Source: an uncultured Coriobacteriaceae bacterium
GTDB lineage: Bacteria > Actinomycetota > Coriobacteriia > Coriobacteriales > Atopobiaceae
Assembly (NCBI GenBank): GCA_948439405.1
Contig: CAOJNB010000005.1
Location: 16,092 to 80,091, forward strand
Direction: 5' to 3'
DNA length: 64,000 bases
In this document: positions 1 to 7,914 of the stretch, piece after piece
How positions within the stretch are numbered: position 1 is the stretch's first letter
Layout: every line of letters begins with the position of its first letter
The notes under the pieces: generated by a model
Database searches by the model: none
Seen by the model: the letters and a program-made list of their open reading frames with translations, nothing else
Told to the model about the DNA's origin: nothing
Translations under genes and position numbers: made by a program

Positions 1-70
1 TCAGGGAGCCGGCGTTCTCGGACTTGACGTGGTCGGTCCCGGCCTTGCCGGTGACGAGGTGGATGGCCAT
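1..70 (-). CDS. Phage structural protein, N-terminal 23 codons only
   Basis: An ATG at 70 on the minus strand opens a frame that runs off the left edge. It begins MAIHLVTGKAGTDHV, which resembles the start of minor structural/baseplate proteins of Firmicutes siphophages (from memory). AAGGGG lies just upstream of the start, overlapping the end of the preceding gene. It lies downstream of the tail tip genes, as expected for a distal tail or fibre component. Only the start is visible, so the function is not settled. Confidence 0.6.
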   Translation of the reverse strand, partial: MAIHLVTGKAGTDHVKSENAGSL

Positions 71-73
71 CCG

Positions 74-301
74 CTACCCCTTGTTCTCCATGAAGGCGAC
101 GAACTCGGCGTCCTGGGACAAGGCGAGGTGGACGTAGTCGTCGTAGCACTCGTCGCAGAGCAGCCGTCCGGTCTCGACGCCGTCGGCGGAGATGCGGGTG
201 ACGTCGTGCCAGTACCCGAGGCTCGGGGACTTCGCCGTCACGACCTCCTTGGCTCCGCACCTGTCGCACTCGAGCTGGGTGAGGTTCTCCGTCCTGCCCA
301 T
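74..301 (-). CDS. Small phage protein with two Cys pairs (zinc-ribbon-like)
   Basis: This 75-residue acidic protein has CDRCG near residue 13 and CDEC near residue 50, the usual spacing of a small zinc ribbon. It lies between the tail-tip protein and the next structural gene, in the same orientation and with 3 bases to the next start. I recognise no specific family. It could be a structural accessory or an unrelated cargo gene. Coding is supported by tight packing in the operon and by the conserved-looking cysteine spacing. Confidence 0.65.
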   Translation of the reverse strand: MGRTENLTQLECDRCGAKEVVTAKSPSLGYWHDVTRISADGVETGRLLCDECYDDYVHLALSQDAEFVAFMENKG

Positions 302-353
302 GCCGCCTCCGTCCGTCGATGGCCGTCGCTGGCCATGTTGGCCGACGTGTCGC

Positions 354-1334
354 CTAGGCGGGCTCCTCCCCGGCCTCCTCGGGCGCCCCCGTCTTGTACT
401 CGACCGAGACCGACGGGCCGCTGACCCTCGCGATCTTGTCCGTCACGACCTCGGAGACCGCGGCGTCGCGCTCCTCGTCGTAGGCGGTGACGGTCTGTCC
501 CAGCTCCCAGTCGCCCGAGAGCTCGCCGTCGATCTCGCCGGAGTCCGAGGACTGCATGGACGCCAGCTTCTCCGTGCCCTTCTCGACGAGCTCCGCCTCG
601 CTCTTGGCGTTCGAGAGCTCGTAGACCTCGGCCATGTGGGCGGCGCCGAAGACGCTCTGGGTCCTCGACACGCGCCCCTGCGCGTCGGCGTAGAGGTGGA
701 CGACGTCGCGCGCGGCGAGCTCGCCCGACCCCAGGCACACGAGGTGGTTGCAGGCCCGCGTCCGCCTCGTCACCATGTCGAGGTCGCCCGAGTAGGCGCG
801 CCCCTCGACCGCGCGCACGGCCGAGAGCTCGCAGGAGCCGCGGCGGAAGCGCACGCGCAGCGTCGCGCCCGCCGAGGCGAGCATGGCGGTGACGCCCGCC
901 CAGGCGTCGCAGTAGCGCGCCATCCGGTAGGAGTCGACCTCGACGCCCGAGTCCTCGGCGGACGCCGAGAACGGCTCGCTCGCACCGGCGAGCCCGAGGA
1001 CCTCGGCGATGCAGGCGTTCGCCTCGCCGTCCGCGACGTAGTGGGACGCGCCCGCGGGAGGGCACACGACGGCAGAGGCGAGCATCCCCTGCCACGTCCT
1101 GCCCGAGAGCGTGGCCACGCGGCTTCCGCTCGTCAGCTCGACGTCGTCCACGACGCCCCCGAACTCGGTCCCGTCGAGGTAGGCGTAGCAGCCCTGCGAC
1201 AGCCCGTAGCGGTCGGGGAGCTGCAGGCTCCACGTGTTCTCGGTCCCGACGGAGAAGTCCCCGGAGGCGTCGGAGACCGCGGCCAGGTCCTCCCCGCCGG
1301 CGTTCGCGACGATCAGGACGGGGTCGGTGCCCAT
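354..1334 (-). CDS. Tail-tip protein, Gp37-like (ReqiPepy6 type)
   Basis: 326 residues, start ATG at 1334, overlapping the preceding gene by 22 bases. The N-terminal half resembles the baseplate hub-like 'Siphovirus Gp37-like' family: short beta-rich segments around LIVANAGGEDLAAV and a GRTWQGMLASAVV segment near residue 80. It follows the Dit-like gene, where siphophages place the tail-associated hub protein. It presumably sits at the distal end of the tail tube and takes part in host contact. The family assignment rests on sequence feel and position, not on a search; another tail-tip family is possible. Confidence 0.6.
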   Translation of the reverse strand: MGTDPVLIVANAGGEDLAAVSDASGDFSVGTENTWSLQLPDRYGLSQGCYAYLDGTEFGGVVDDVELTSGSRVATLSGRTWQGMLASAVVCPPAGASHYVADGEANACIAEVLGLAGASEPFSASAEDSGVEVDSYRMARYCDAWAGVTAMLASAGATLRVRFRRGSCELSAVRAVEGRAYSGDLDMVTRRTRACNHLVCLGSGELAARDVVHLYADAQGRVSRTQSVFGAAHMAEVYELSNAKSEAELVEKGTEKLASMQSSDSGEIDGELSGDWELGQTVTAYDEERDAAVSEVVTDKIARVSGPSVSVEYKTGAPEEAGEEPA

Positions 1335-2161
1335 GCCGGCTCGCTCCTCTCCTCGACGAGCTCGTAGGCGAAGCCGAAGCTGCCGTCCCAGCTCATGGCG
1401 CTCTGCCCCGCGGGGACCCTCGCGAACACGTTGGCGCCCGCCTCGCGCACGCCGGCCGCGAAAGCGTCCTCCTCGTGGCCCGTCACGGACCGCGTCGTGA
1501 TGGTGCGCGCGAGGCCGTCGATGAAGAGCAGGCCTCCCTCCCCGAGGCTCACGTCGACCTGGTAGCGGTTCCCCCCGACGATGACGTAGGGGTCCACGGC
1601 GGGCCCGTACACCGTGAGCCGGAGCGCGGCGGGGGTGGGGAAGGGGTTGGAGACGGCGCCCACGTGGTCCTCGACGCGGTAGTCGAAGGGGTAGTCGTGC
1701 GGGTAGTCGAAGCCGCCCGACGCCGTGGCTCCCGACGGCTTGGCGACCTCGGCGGACACCGACCGGGTCCAGACGGGGTCGTCGGCGTGCACCGTGAGGG
1801 TCGCGTCCATCGCGCCGTCCGAGAACCACCAGGACGCCTTCGCCGACGCGGTCACCCAGCAGCGCATCTCCGAGTAGCCGACGCGCAGCGTGCCCGGGAC
1901 GAGCGCGGCGACGTCGGCCTCGAACACGTCCGTCACCCGGTCGCGCTCCGCCGCCGAGCCTCCCTGCATGTGCACGAGCATCGAGAAGTCGCGCGGCGAG
2001 CGGCGGAAGGCGCTCACGCGGTCGGCGACCGCGTCGTAGGCCCAGGAGTAGTCGTGGAGGTCGGTCTGGCCGTAGTGCCAGAGGCCGTCGACGCGCATCT
2101 CCACGACCTCCCCGGCGTGGTTCGTGTAGGTGGCCGACGGGTCCATGACGCGCTCGCTCAT
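1313..2161 (-). CDS. Distal tail protein (Dit-like phage tail family)
   Basis: 282 residues starting at ATG 2161, which overlaps the tape-measure stop by 4 bases (ATGA). The order tape measure then Dit then tail-tip hub is the standard siphophage arrangement. The N-terminal part has the pattern of the N-terminal Dit domain (RRSPRDFSMLVHM near residue 55, then a long acidic loop) and the C-terminal half is beta-rich with a segment around GGNRYQVDVSLGEGG. It would form the hexameric ring joining tail tube to the tip complex. Position is stronger evidence than sequence. Confidence 0.7.
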   Translation of the reverse strand: MSERVMDPSATYTNHAGEVVEMRVDGLWHYGQTDLHDYSWAYDAVADRVSAFRRSPRDFSMLVHMQGGSAAERDRVTDVFEADVAALVPGTLRVGYSEMRCWVTASAKASWWFSDGAMDATLTVHADDPVWTRSVSAEVAKPSGATASGGFDYPHDYPFDYRVEDHVGAVSNPFPTPAALRLTVYGPAVDPYVIVGGNRYQVDVSLGEGGLLFIDGLARTITTRSVTGHEEDAFAAGVREAGANVFARVPAGQSAMSWDGSFGFAYELVEERSEPAWAPTPS

Positions 2162-4482
2162 CGCTGCACCTCCCACACGACGCGGGCGAACTCGCGCTTG
2201 TTCAGCACGAGGGAGCGGGCGGTGTTCTCGCGGATGATCGCGGGGAGCATGGCCTCGAGCCTCCTCAGCTCGTCGAGCAGCGCCCCGCCGCCGCTCCCCA
2301 GCTCCTCGGCGATGCCCTCGGCGAGCGGCATGACGCCCCGCTTGTTGTAGGGCACGACGGCCTCGGTGCCGGCCTCGCCGACGCCGATGACGGTGGCCCC
2401 GTTGAAGACGCCGCCCTTGGCGTACCAGTCGATGCCGAGGGAGGGGATGGAGCCCTTCAGGAGGTCGCCGATCTTCCAGCCCGAGGGGTGGATGGCGAAG
2501 TGGGGCAGCGGGATGTGCGGCCAGGAGAAGGAGAAGTTGAAGAACCCCTTGATGGCGTTCACCGCGTTGGACACGGCGTCGCGGGTCCCGTTGATGGCGT
2601 TCGAGATGGCGTCCTTCGCCCGCCCGAAGATGCCCGAGACGGTCGAGACGATGCCGCCGAGGGCGCCGGAGACGCCCCCGGCTATAGCGCCCCACACCCC
2701 TGAGATCATGCCCTGGATGCCGCTCATGATGCTGGAGATGCCCTCCTGCATCGCCGAGAAGTCGCCCGTCACGATGCCCTGGATGAGGCCGATGACGGTC
2801 TGGAAGATGCCCTGGATGATCGTCCACGCGTTCGTGATGATGGCCTGGATGACGTTCATGGCCGTGGTGATGTTCGTCATGATCATCGTGAACGCCTGCG
2901 TGACTATCTGGATGAGCGTGGTGATGATGGGCGTGATGACGGGCAGCACCGTGGCCACGATCTGGGAGAGGACCTGCGCGACGGCGTCGATGACGCCCAT
3001 GATGGCGGCGACCAGCGACGAGAGCACGGGCTGGATGGCGGCCCACGCCGACATGAGGGCGGCCGAGATCTGCTCCCACGCGGCGGTGAGCGCGGCGCGG
3101 AACTCCTCGCTCGTGGTCCACAGGTAGACGAAGGCCGCGGCCACGGCGGCGACGATGGCGACCACGGGCGCGGCCGCGGCGAGCGTCGCCCCGAAGCCCG
3201 CGGCCATGGCCGCCTGGATGGCCGGGATGACGGTGATGAGGCTGCCCGCGAGGGTGAGCAGCGGCCCCACGGCCGCGAGGATGCCGGCTATCACGACGAC
3301 GGCCGTCTGCCCGCCCGACCCGATGCTCGCGAACCACTCCCCGAAGGCCTGCATCACGTTCGCCACGTTCGTCGCGATGTTGAGCAGCGGCTGGCCGAAC
3401 GGCTCGAGGGCGCCCGCGATCTCGCGCATGGCGGACTGCGCCTTGGACGCGAAGCTGTCGGAGGCGGCGTCGCCGGCCTCCCCGGCGGCCCCCGCCACGT
3501 CCCCGTAGGCGTCCTCGACGCCCGCGAGGCTGTCGATCATGCCCATGGCGTTGTCCTCGCCGAGGCTCCCCCACAGCTGGGAGGCGAGGCGCGCCTTCTC
3601 GTAGCCGTCGGGCATGGCGGCGAGCTCGCCGAGCACAGCCTCGTAGACCTGCTGCCCGGTCGCCCCTCCCGTCTTCCACGCCTCGAAGAGGTCCTGGGTG
3701 CCCTGCGAGAACGAGCCGATGGACGCCTCCATGCGGCCGTCGCTCAGGCTGGTCTGGAACTCGTTGAGGAAGTCGTTGACCTTGTCGAGCGAGTAGGCGC
3801 CGTTCTCGGCGCCGGCCTGCAAGATCGAGAAGTAGTCGGAGGCCGAGAACCCCATCTCGGCGAAGCGCGGGCCGTACTCGGCGAGGTTGTCGCCGAGCTC
3901 GCCGGAGAAGTCGAGCCCGTTCTGGGCTCCGGCGACGAAGAGGTCCATGGCCTCCCGCGCGTCGAGCCCGAAGCCCTCCATGAGGGCCCCGACGCCGCGC
4001 ACGGTCTCCCCGACGTCCATGCCGAGGACGTCCGAGAGCGTGAGGGCGGACTCCGTGACGTAGGCGAGGTCGGCGTCGCTGAGGTCCCCGAGGTTCTGGC
4101 GCACGGTCACGAGGGCGTCGTCGACGGCCTCGAGGGACGGCCCGAAGCCGTCCTCGTAGATGGACTCCCCGACCTCGCCGAGCGCCTCGGCTTCCTCCTC
4201 GGTGAGCCCGAGGGCCGCCTGGATGCGCGAGGTCGCCTCCTCGTAGTCGGCGGCGGTGTTGAAGGCGGCGCCTCCCGCGGCGGCGATGGGGAGGGTGAGC
4301 CCCACCGTGGCCGCCGTGCCCGCCCCGCGGAGCGCGCCGGAGAGCCGCGTCGCGGCCTCGTCGCCCTCCTTGATGCCCTCCCAGGTGACGCCCTCGAGGC
4401 TGTCCTTGAGCCGACCCACCTGCCCTGGTATGCCCGCGGTGTCGAGCACCGCCTGGATGACGACCGAGCCGTCCGCTGCCAT
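2158..4482 (-). CDS. Tail tape measure protein
   Basis: 774 residues. The N-terminal 330 residues are helical and Ala/Gly/Glu-rich, with TP901-type core features such as LPIAAAGGAAFNTAADYEEA near residue 65. Hydrophobic Ala/Ile/Val/Met stretches between about 390 and 640 include repeated WxxI...(I/V)xxxM(I/V) helices. The C-terminus has a GWKIGDLLKGSIPSLG-like segment typical of phage tape measures. It sets tail length and is injected during DNA entry. It lies directly after two small chaperone-type genes and before the Dit-like gene. The start ATG at 4482 is 3 bases past the stop of the preceding gene. Confidence 0.92.
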   Translation of the reverse strand: MAADGSVVIQAVLDTAGIPGQVGRLKDSLEGVTWEGIKEGDEAATRLSGALRGAGTAATVGLTLPIAAAGGAAFNTAADYEEATSRIQAALGLTEEEAEALGEVGESIYEDGFGPSLEAVDDALVTVRQNLGDLSDADLAYVTESALTLSDVLGMDVGETVRGVGALMEGFGLDAREAMDLFVAGAQNGLDFSGELGDNLAEYGPRFAEMGFSASDYFSILQAGAENGAYSLDKVNDFLNEFQTSLSDGRMEASIGSFSQGTQDLFEAWKTGGATGQQVYEAVLGELAAMPDGYEKARLASQLWGSLGEDNAMGMIDSLAGVEDAYGDVAGAAGEAGDAASDSFASKAQSAMREIAGALEPFGQPLLNIATNVANVMQAFGEWFASIGSGGQTAVVVIAGILAAVGPLLTLAGSLITVIPAIQAAMAAGFGATLAAAAPVVAIVAAVAAAFVYLWTTSEEFRAALTAAWEQISAALMSAWAAIQPVLSSLVAAIMGVIDAVAQVLSQIVATVLPVITPIITTLIQIVTQAFTMIMTNITTAMNVIQAIITNAWTIIQGIFQTVIGLIQGIVTGDFSAMQEGISSIMSGIQGMISGVWGAIAGGVSGALGGIVSTVSGIFGRAKDAISNAINGTRDAVSNAVNAIKGFFNFSFSWPHIPLPHFAIHPSGWKIGDLLKGSIPSLGIDWYAKGGVFNGATVIGVGEAGTEAVVPYNKRGVMPLAEGIAEELGSGGGALLDELRRLEAMLPAIIRENTARSLVLNKREFARVVWEVQR

Positions 4483-4485
4483 GGG

Positions 4486-5145
4486 CTACACCGCCTTCCG
4501 CCTGAGCGCCTCGAAGGCGCCGATCATCGCCGCGTCCGTCCCGGCCGCCGCGTCCCGCCCGCGCCCGCTCCCGCGGCCGAGCGCGAGGGCGCGGTGGAGC
4601 CGGTCCCACTCCTCGACGGCCTTCCGGTTGTGCTTGGTCGGCTTCGGGCGCGTCCTGGGGTCCCGGTAGTGGATGGCCCGGCCGAGCGGCGTCTCGACGG
4701 GGCAGGCTGCCACGAGGGCGACGAACTCGGCGAAGGGTATCGTGCCGGCGTCCGCGTCCCAGTCCACGCCGTAGGCCATGCGAAGGCTCGCGCGGATGGC
4801 GGCGGCGTCCTCTTCCGGGTCCCAGAGCGGCCTCTCGTGCGGGCGGCTCCCGGACAGGTCCACGCCGCACACGTCCCAGACGGCCCGGTCGACGAGCCTG
4901 CCGAACTCGCGGCGGTCGTAGTCGCACGCCGTGTAGGCGTCCTGCCAGGACACGAAGATGGCCTCGAGGACGCGCTCGCCGCGCCGCTCCCCGGGCTCCT
5001 CCGGGCCCTGCAGGAGGCGCACGAGCCCGAGCACCGTGGCGGCGTCGTCGCGCACGAGGACCTCCTCGCCGCGCCACGGGTAGCGCACCGCGGTGCCGCC
5101 GTCCGCGAGGCGGACGCGCCCGGTCGTGAGGTCGGTGCCTATCAC
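4486..5145 (-). CDS. Gp15-type tail assembly protein
   Basis: 219 residues with a GTG start at 5145 overlapping the previous stop (GTGA). The sequence matches the phage Gp15 family pattern: an N-terminal ~25-residue strand segment, a helical middle with FVSWQDAYTACDY, then DWDADAGTIPFAEFVAL near residue 130 and PLGRAIHYRDPRT near 160. It sits immediately upstream of the tape measure, where the second tail assembly chaperone is found. The frame is open well upstream of the start, so a -1 frameshift from the preceding gene could also produce a fusion (see findings). Confidence 0.75.
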   Translation of the reverse strand: MIGTDLTTGRVRLADGGTAVRYPWRGEEVLVRDDAATVLGLVRLLQGPEEPGERRGERVLEAIFVSWQDAYTACDYDRREFGRLVDRAVWDVCGVDLSGSRPHERPLWDPEEDAAAIRASLRMAYGVDWDADAGTIPFAEFVALVAACPVETPLGRAIHYRDPRTRPKPTKHNRKAVEEWDRLHRALALGRGSGRGRDAAAGTDAAMIGAFEALRRKAV

Positions 5146-5630
5146 CTGAGGTGCTTCCCCCTGGGAGCTCCCGCGGCGCGGGCCATGCGCTCGAGGCCGT
5201 CGCGCTGCTCGGAGTAGTAGAGGCCGCAGGCGCGCAGCTGCTCGCTCGTCGCCTTGCGCCCGAGCATGGTGAGGAACGTCGCCATGACCTCGCCGAGCGC
5301 GTTCGTGTAGGCGGCCGGGTCCACCGGCTCGCCGTCGCCCATCCAGGCGAGGAGCGCGTCGTAGCCCTCCTCGTCGATGAAGGTGACGATGACGCGCTTC
5401 TCGAGCCGCGCGAGCTGGTCCGCGAGGCCCGCCCGCTCCTCCTCCCCGACGGCCCCGTCGAGCGCGCGCGAGACGGCCTGGGCGCGGTCGATGGCGTTGG
5501 CGACCTTGCCGAGCATCCCCTCGATCGAGCGGTCGTCGAACCACACGCGGAAGCGCGGGGTGTCCGGGTTCTCCGCCGGGTCCTCGAAGTAGACGTCCTC
5601 GTAGGGACGCTGAAGGCGCAGCACCTGCAC
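5142..5630 (-). CDS. Tail assembly chaperone-type protein
   Basis: 162 residues; GTG start at 5630 chosen because AGGAG lies 5 bases upstream. It is acidic and helical with a conserved-looking DDRSIEGMLGKVANAI segment near residue 30. The position between the tail tube gene and the Gp15-type gene is that of the first tail chaperone (the lambda G equivalent). The last codons contain a run of five G, just before the TGA that overlaps the next start. The function is inferred from gene order. Confidence 0.65.
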   Translation of the reverse strand: MQVLRLQRPYEDVYFEDPAENPDTPRFRVWFDDRSIEGMLGKVANAIDRAQAVSRALDGAVGEEERAGLADQLARLEKRVIVTFIDEEGYDALLAWMGDGEPVDPAAYTNALGEVMATFLTMLGRKATSEQLRACGLYYSEQRDGLERMARAAGAPRGKHLR

Positions 5631-5661
5631 GGTCTCTCCTCCCTTGCCGGGCGTACGGGGA

Positions 5662-5695
5662 GGGGGCGCGGGCCGTGAGCGGAGCCCGCGCCCCC
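5662..5695 (-). terminator. Strong GC hairpin after the tail tube gene
   Basis: A perfect 12-bp inverted repeat (5662-5673 with 5684-5695) and a 10-base loop fill the gap between the tail tube gene and the chaperone gene. No T-tract is seen, so it may attenuate rather than stop transcription, giving more tail tube than downstream tail mRNA, or it may protect the 3' end. Confidence 0.75.
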
Positions 5696-5722
5696 TGGGG
5701 AGGAGCCTATGGGAGGTGTCGC

Positions 5723-6472
5723 CTAGGACTCGAGCTGCTCGGAGTCGTCGTCGCCCGAGCCGGGGGCGGCGCTCACGGTGACCTTCACGACCTTGAGGAC
5801 GGAGGGCTTTGCCGCGCAGCGGACGGTGAGCTGGGTCTCGCCGGCGGAGACGCCGGTGACGTTGCCGTCCGCGTCGACGGTGGCCACGGAGCGGTCCTCG
5901 ACCCCGTAGAAGCACTTGGGGTTGGCGTCCGTCGGGGAGACGGTCGCGGTGACCGACGTAGGCGCCCCGACGGTGGCGGTGACGTCGGTCACCTCGACAG
6001 CGGTCGGGAGCTTGAGCTTGTTCGCCGCGGTGAGGGTGGGGGAGCCCGAGGTGGCGATGGTGCAGGTGAAGCTGCCGAGCGCGGAGGCCTCGCCCTGCGC
6101 GGAGCCGGGCACGAGGTTGAGCAGCGTGCACCTGCCCTCGATTACGTCGCCGTTGGGGTGGGTGTGGCGGAAGCGGGTGACGCGGTCGTCGCCGGTCATG
6201 AGGGCGCGCCCCGCGATGAAGTCCTGGGCGGGGTCGCCGTAGCAGCGGTCGCCCTCGACCTCGTACTGGATCTGGTTGGACTGGACGGTCGTGGACGGGA
6301 CGCCGTAGCCGTCGTAGTAGTCCTTGTCCTCGGTGCTCTCGTTCGCCGACGGGGCGATGGAGGTGATGCCGGTGGCGAGCGGCATGTAGGTCGGCTCCGC
6401 CGCCTCCGGGGTGACGTCGATCTCGAGGGCGGACGTGTAGTTCTGCGCGAACGCGAGGTCGGTCTGCGCCAT
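5723..6472 (-). CDS. Major tail (tube) protein with C-terminal Ig-like domain
   Basis: 249 residues. Residues about 1-155 look like a siphophage tail tube protein (TSALEIDV near 14, acidic ESTEDKDYYDGYG near 46, HPNGDVIEGRC near 105). Residues about 158-238 form a bacterial Ig-like Big_2 repeat (LPTAVEVTDVTATV, then ATVDADGNVTGVSAGETQL), which would decorate the outside of the tail. A short acidic tail follows. It is the first gene upstream of the chaperones and is followed by a strong hairpin, fitting a highly expressed product. The ATG at 6472 has GGAAAG nearby. Confidence 0.88.
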   Translation of the reverse strand: MAQTDLAFAQNYTSALEIDVTPEAAEPTYMPLATGITSIAPSANESTEDKDYYDGYGVPSTTVQSNQIQYEVEGDRCYGDPAQDFIAGRALMTGDDRVTRFRHTHPNGDVIEGRCTLLNLVPGSAQGEASALGSFTCTIATSGSPTLTAANKLKLPTAVEVTDVTATVGAPTSVTATVSPTDANPKCFYGVEDRSVATVDADGNVTGVSAGETQLTVRCAAKPSVLKVVKVTVSAAPGSGDDDSEQLES

Positions 6473-6487
6473 GGTCGGTTCCTTTCC

Positions 6488-6883
6488 CTATCTCCTGATG
6501 ATCTTGGTGACGAGGCGGACCGCCCAGACGTGGCGGCGGTCCGTCCCGATGGTGAGCCTCTCGACGTCGCCGTCCTGCTCGGCCGCGCCGCAGGCCTCGT
6601 ACGAGCCGTTCGCGCTCGACAGGTCGGCGGAGCGCAGGACGCGCGCCGCCTCGTCGCACAGCTCCATCGGCCCGTACTCGTCGAGGCCCTTCGCGATGAC
6701 CTGGACGTAGCAGTCGAGCTGGCGGCGCCCGTCCATGTAGGTGCGTCGGGTCACGGACGGCATGAGGCGCACCACGACGCCGTCCTTGCCGTCGAGGCGG
6801 GACAGCGGCTGCGTGGTGACGCCCTCCATCCCGGCCGCCCGCAGCGCGCCGGCGGCGACCTCGCAGATGTCGATTCCCTCCAT
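6488..6883 (-). CDS. Minor capsid / tail terminator-type protein (Minor_capsid_3-like)
   Basis: 131 residues. The sequence has a helical N-terminus followed by strands with QPLSRLDGKDGVVVRLMPS and YMDGRRQLDCYVQVI, resembling the tail-completion or Minor_capsid_3 family found just before the tail tube gene in A118-like phages. It presumably forms the ring that closes the tail at the head-tail junction. Assignment is based on order plus general sequence pattern. Confidence 0.7.
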   Translation of the reverse strand: MEGIDICEVAAGALRAAGMEGVTTQPLSRLDGKDGVVVRLMPSVTRRTYMDGRRQLDCYVQVIAKGLDEYGPMELCDEAARVLRSADLSSANGSYEACGAAEQDGDVERLTIGTDRRHVWAVRLVTKIIRR

Positions 6884-6886
6884 GGG

Positions 6887-7240
6887 CTACCCCTCCGTCA
6901 TGAGCTTGGCCGCGAACTCGCGCCAGGCGTCCCCGCGCTCGCGCTTGGCCGCCTCGGTCCATCCGCTCGTGGCGCGCGGGTTCTTCTCCTTCCGGATGCT
7001 TTCGGCCGGCATGTCGTGGACCGTCCTCGCGTAGGGCGTCGACCACTCGATGGTCCCCGCCCCGTAGTCGCTCGCGAGCGGCTCGGAGTCGCGCAGCGTC
7101 CCCTCGTCGACGGGCACGTAGTCGCGCATCTCGAAGGCGACGCGGCGGGCGAAGGCCTCCTGCTTGCCTGCGAGGGCCCTGCGGGAGAGCCTGCGCTCGA
7201 GCTTCGAGAGGTCGACCCTCGTCCTCGCGCCCCCGCTCAC
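6887..7240 (-). CDS. Minor capsid protein (Minor_capsid_2 / HK97 gp10-like)
   Basis: 117 residues, GTG start at 7240 overlapping the previous stop (GTGA). The segment RDYVPVDEGTLRDSEPL followed by STPYARTVHDMP is the classic pattern of head-tail joining proteins of the gp10/Minor_capsid_2 group ('PVDTGTLRDS ... YA..VHE'). It lies second in a run of four head-completion genes between capsid and tail tube. It likely contributes to head closure or tail attachment. Confidence 0.8.
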   Translation of the reverse strand: MSGGARTRVDLSKLERRLSRRALAGKQEAFARRVAFEMRDYVPVDEGTLRDSEPLASDYGAGTIEWSTPYARTVHDMPAESIRKEKNPRATSGWTEAAKRERGDAWREFAAKLMTEG

Positions 7241-7560
7241 GTGACGTCCAGCTCCCAGTGGTGCGGCGTCCCGTCGGGGTTGTCGATGCGGGACGCCTTG
7301 GCCACGGCGTGGTCCTCGCCGTCGAAGCGCACGAGGTCGCCCTCGACGAGACCGCCGGCGTACTCGGTGGCGTCCACGAGGACGCGCGCCGTGCAGCCCG
7401 CGGTGAGCTGCCAGTCGTTGGGGGAGAGCTGGCCGGCGCGGTCGACGCGGCACCTCGGCACCGCGACGGGCTCGGAGAACCCTCCCTCCGCCTGGCGGAG
7501 GACCTCGACCGCCTCGCGGCGGACGAGCGCGGGGATGGGCGGGAACCTCACGGCGCTCAC
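7237..7560 (-). CDS. Minor capsid / head closure protein (Minor_capsid_1-like)
   Basis: 107 residues, GTG start at 7560 coupled by GTGA to the upstream gene. The beta-rich sequence with ARVLVDATEYAGGLVEGDLV and FDGEDHAVAKASR fits head-tail stopper proteins (Minor_capsid_1 family), which bind below the connector. The A118-like order supports this. The stop overlaps the next start, so synthesis of the three joining proteins appears coupled. Confidence 0.72.
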   Translation of the reverse strand: MSAVRFPPIPALVRREAVEVLRQAEGGFSEPVAVPRCRVDRAGQLSPNDWQLTAGCTARVLVDATEYAGGLVEGDLVRFDGEDHAVAKASRIDNPDGTPHHWELDVT

Positions 7561-7910
7561 CCCAGCCCCATGTGGAGGAGCCCCGAGCCCGCGAGCTCGG
7601 CGTCTATCGCCCGGGCCAGGTCGGCCTCGTAGGAGGAGCCCGACCCGGAGCCGCCGAAGCTCATGGACACCGTGCCGGCCGACAGCGAGGAGAGCGAGAC
7701 GGCGCCTCCGCCGAGCCCGTAGGCGGCGTCGACGTCGACGGCCGCGCACACGGCGCGGCGCCACGCCCTCGGGGCCTCGGACGGGTCGTTCGGCCAGATG
7801 CGCCTGCGCACGGCCGCGCGGGCGCGGGGGAGGGCGGCCTCGAAGCCGTCCTCCCCGAGCGTCCCGCCGCGGCCGGCGTAGAAGGCGTATGTGACCTTGG
7901 GCTCGGCCAT
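7557..7910 (-). CDS. Head-tail connector (adaptor) protein
   Basis: 117 residues, ATG at 7910, 4 bases downstream of the capsid gene stop. The N-terminal helices with ARAAVRRRIWPNDPSEAP and the C-terminal AIDAELAGSGLLHMG resemble small helical adaptor proteins (gp6/gp15-type) that extend the portal. A glycine/serine-rich linker lies in the middle (SLSSLSAGTVSMSFGGSGSG). No specific family is certain; position directly after the major capsid gene is the main support. Confidence 0.65.
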   Translation of the reverse strand: MAEPKVTYAFYAGRGGTLGEDGFEAALPRARAAVRRRIWPNDPSEAPRAWRRAVCAAVDVDAAYGLGGGAVSLSSLSAGTVSMSFGGSGSGSSYEADLARAIDAELAGSGLLHMGLG

Positions 7911-7914
7911 CCCG

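Noticed and set aside
2366..3127. Methionine-rich plus-strand frame opposite the tape measure gene
   Set aside because: It is the antisense of Ile/Ala/His-rich helices of the tape measure; there is no independent support.
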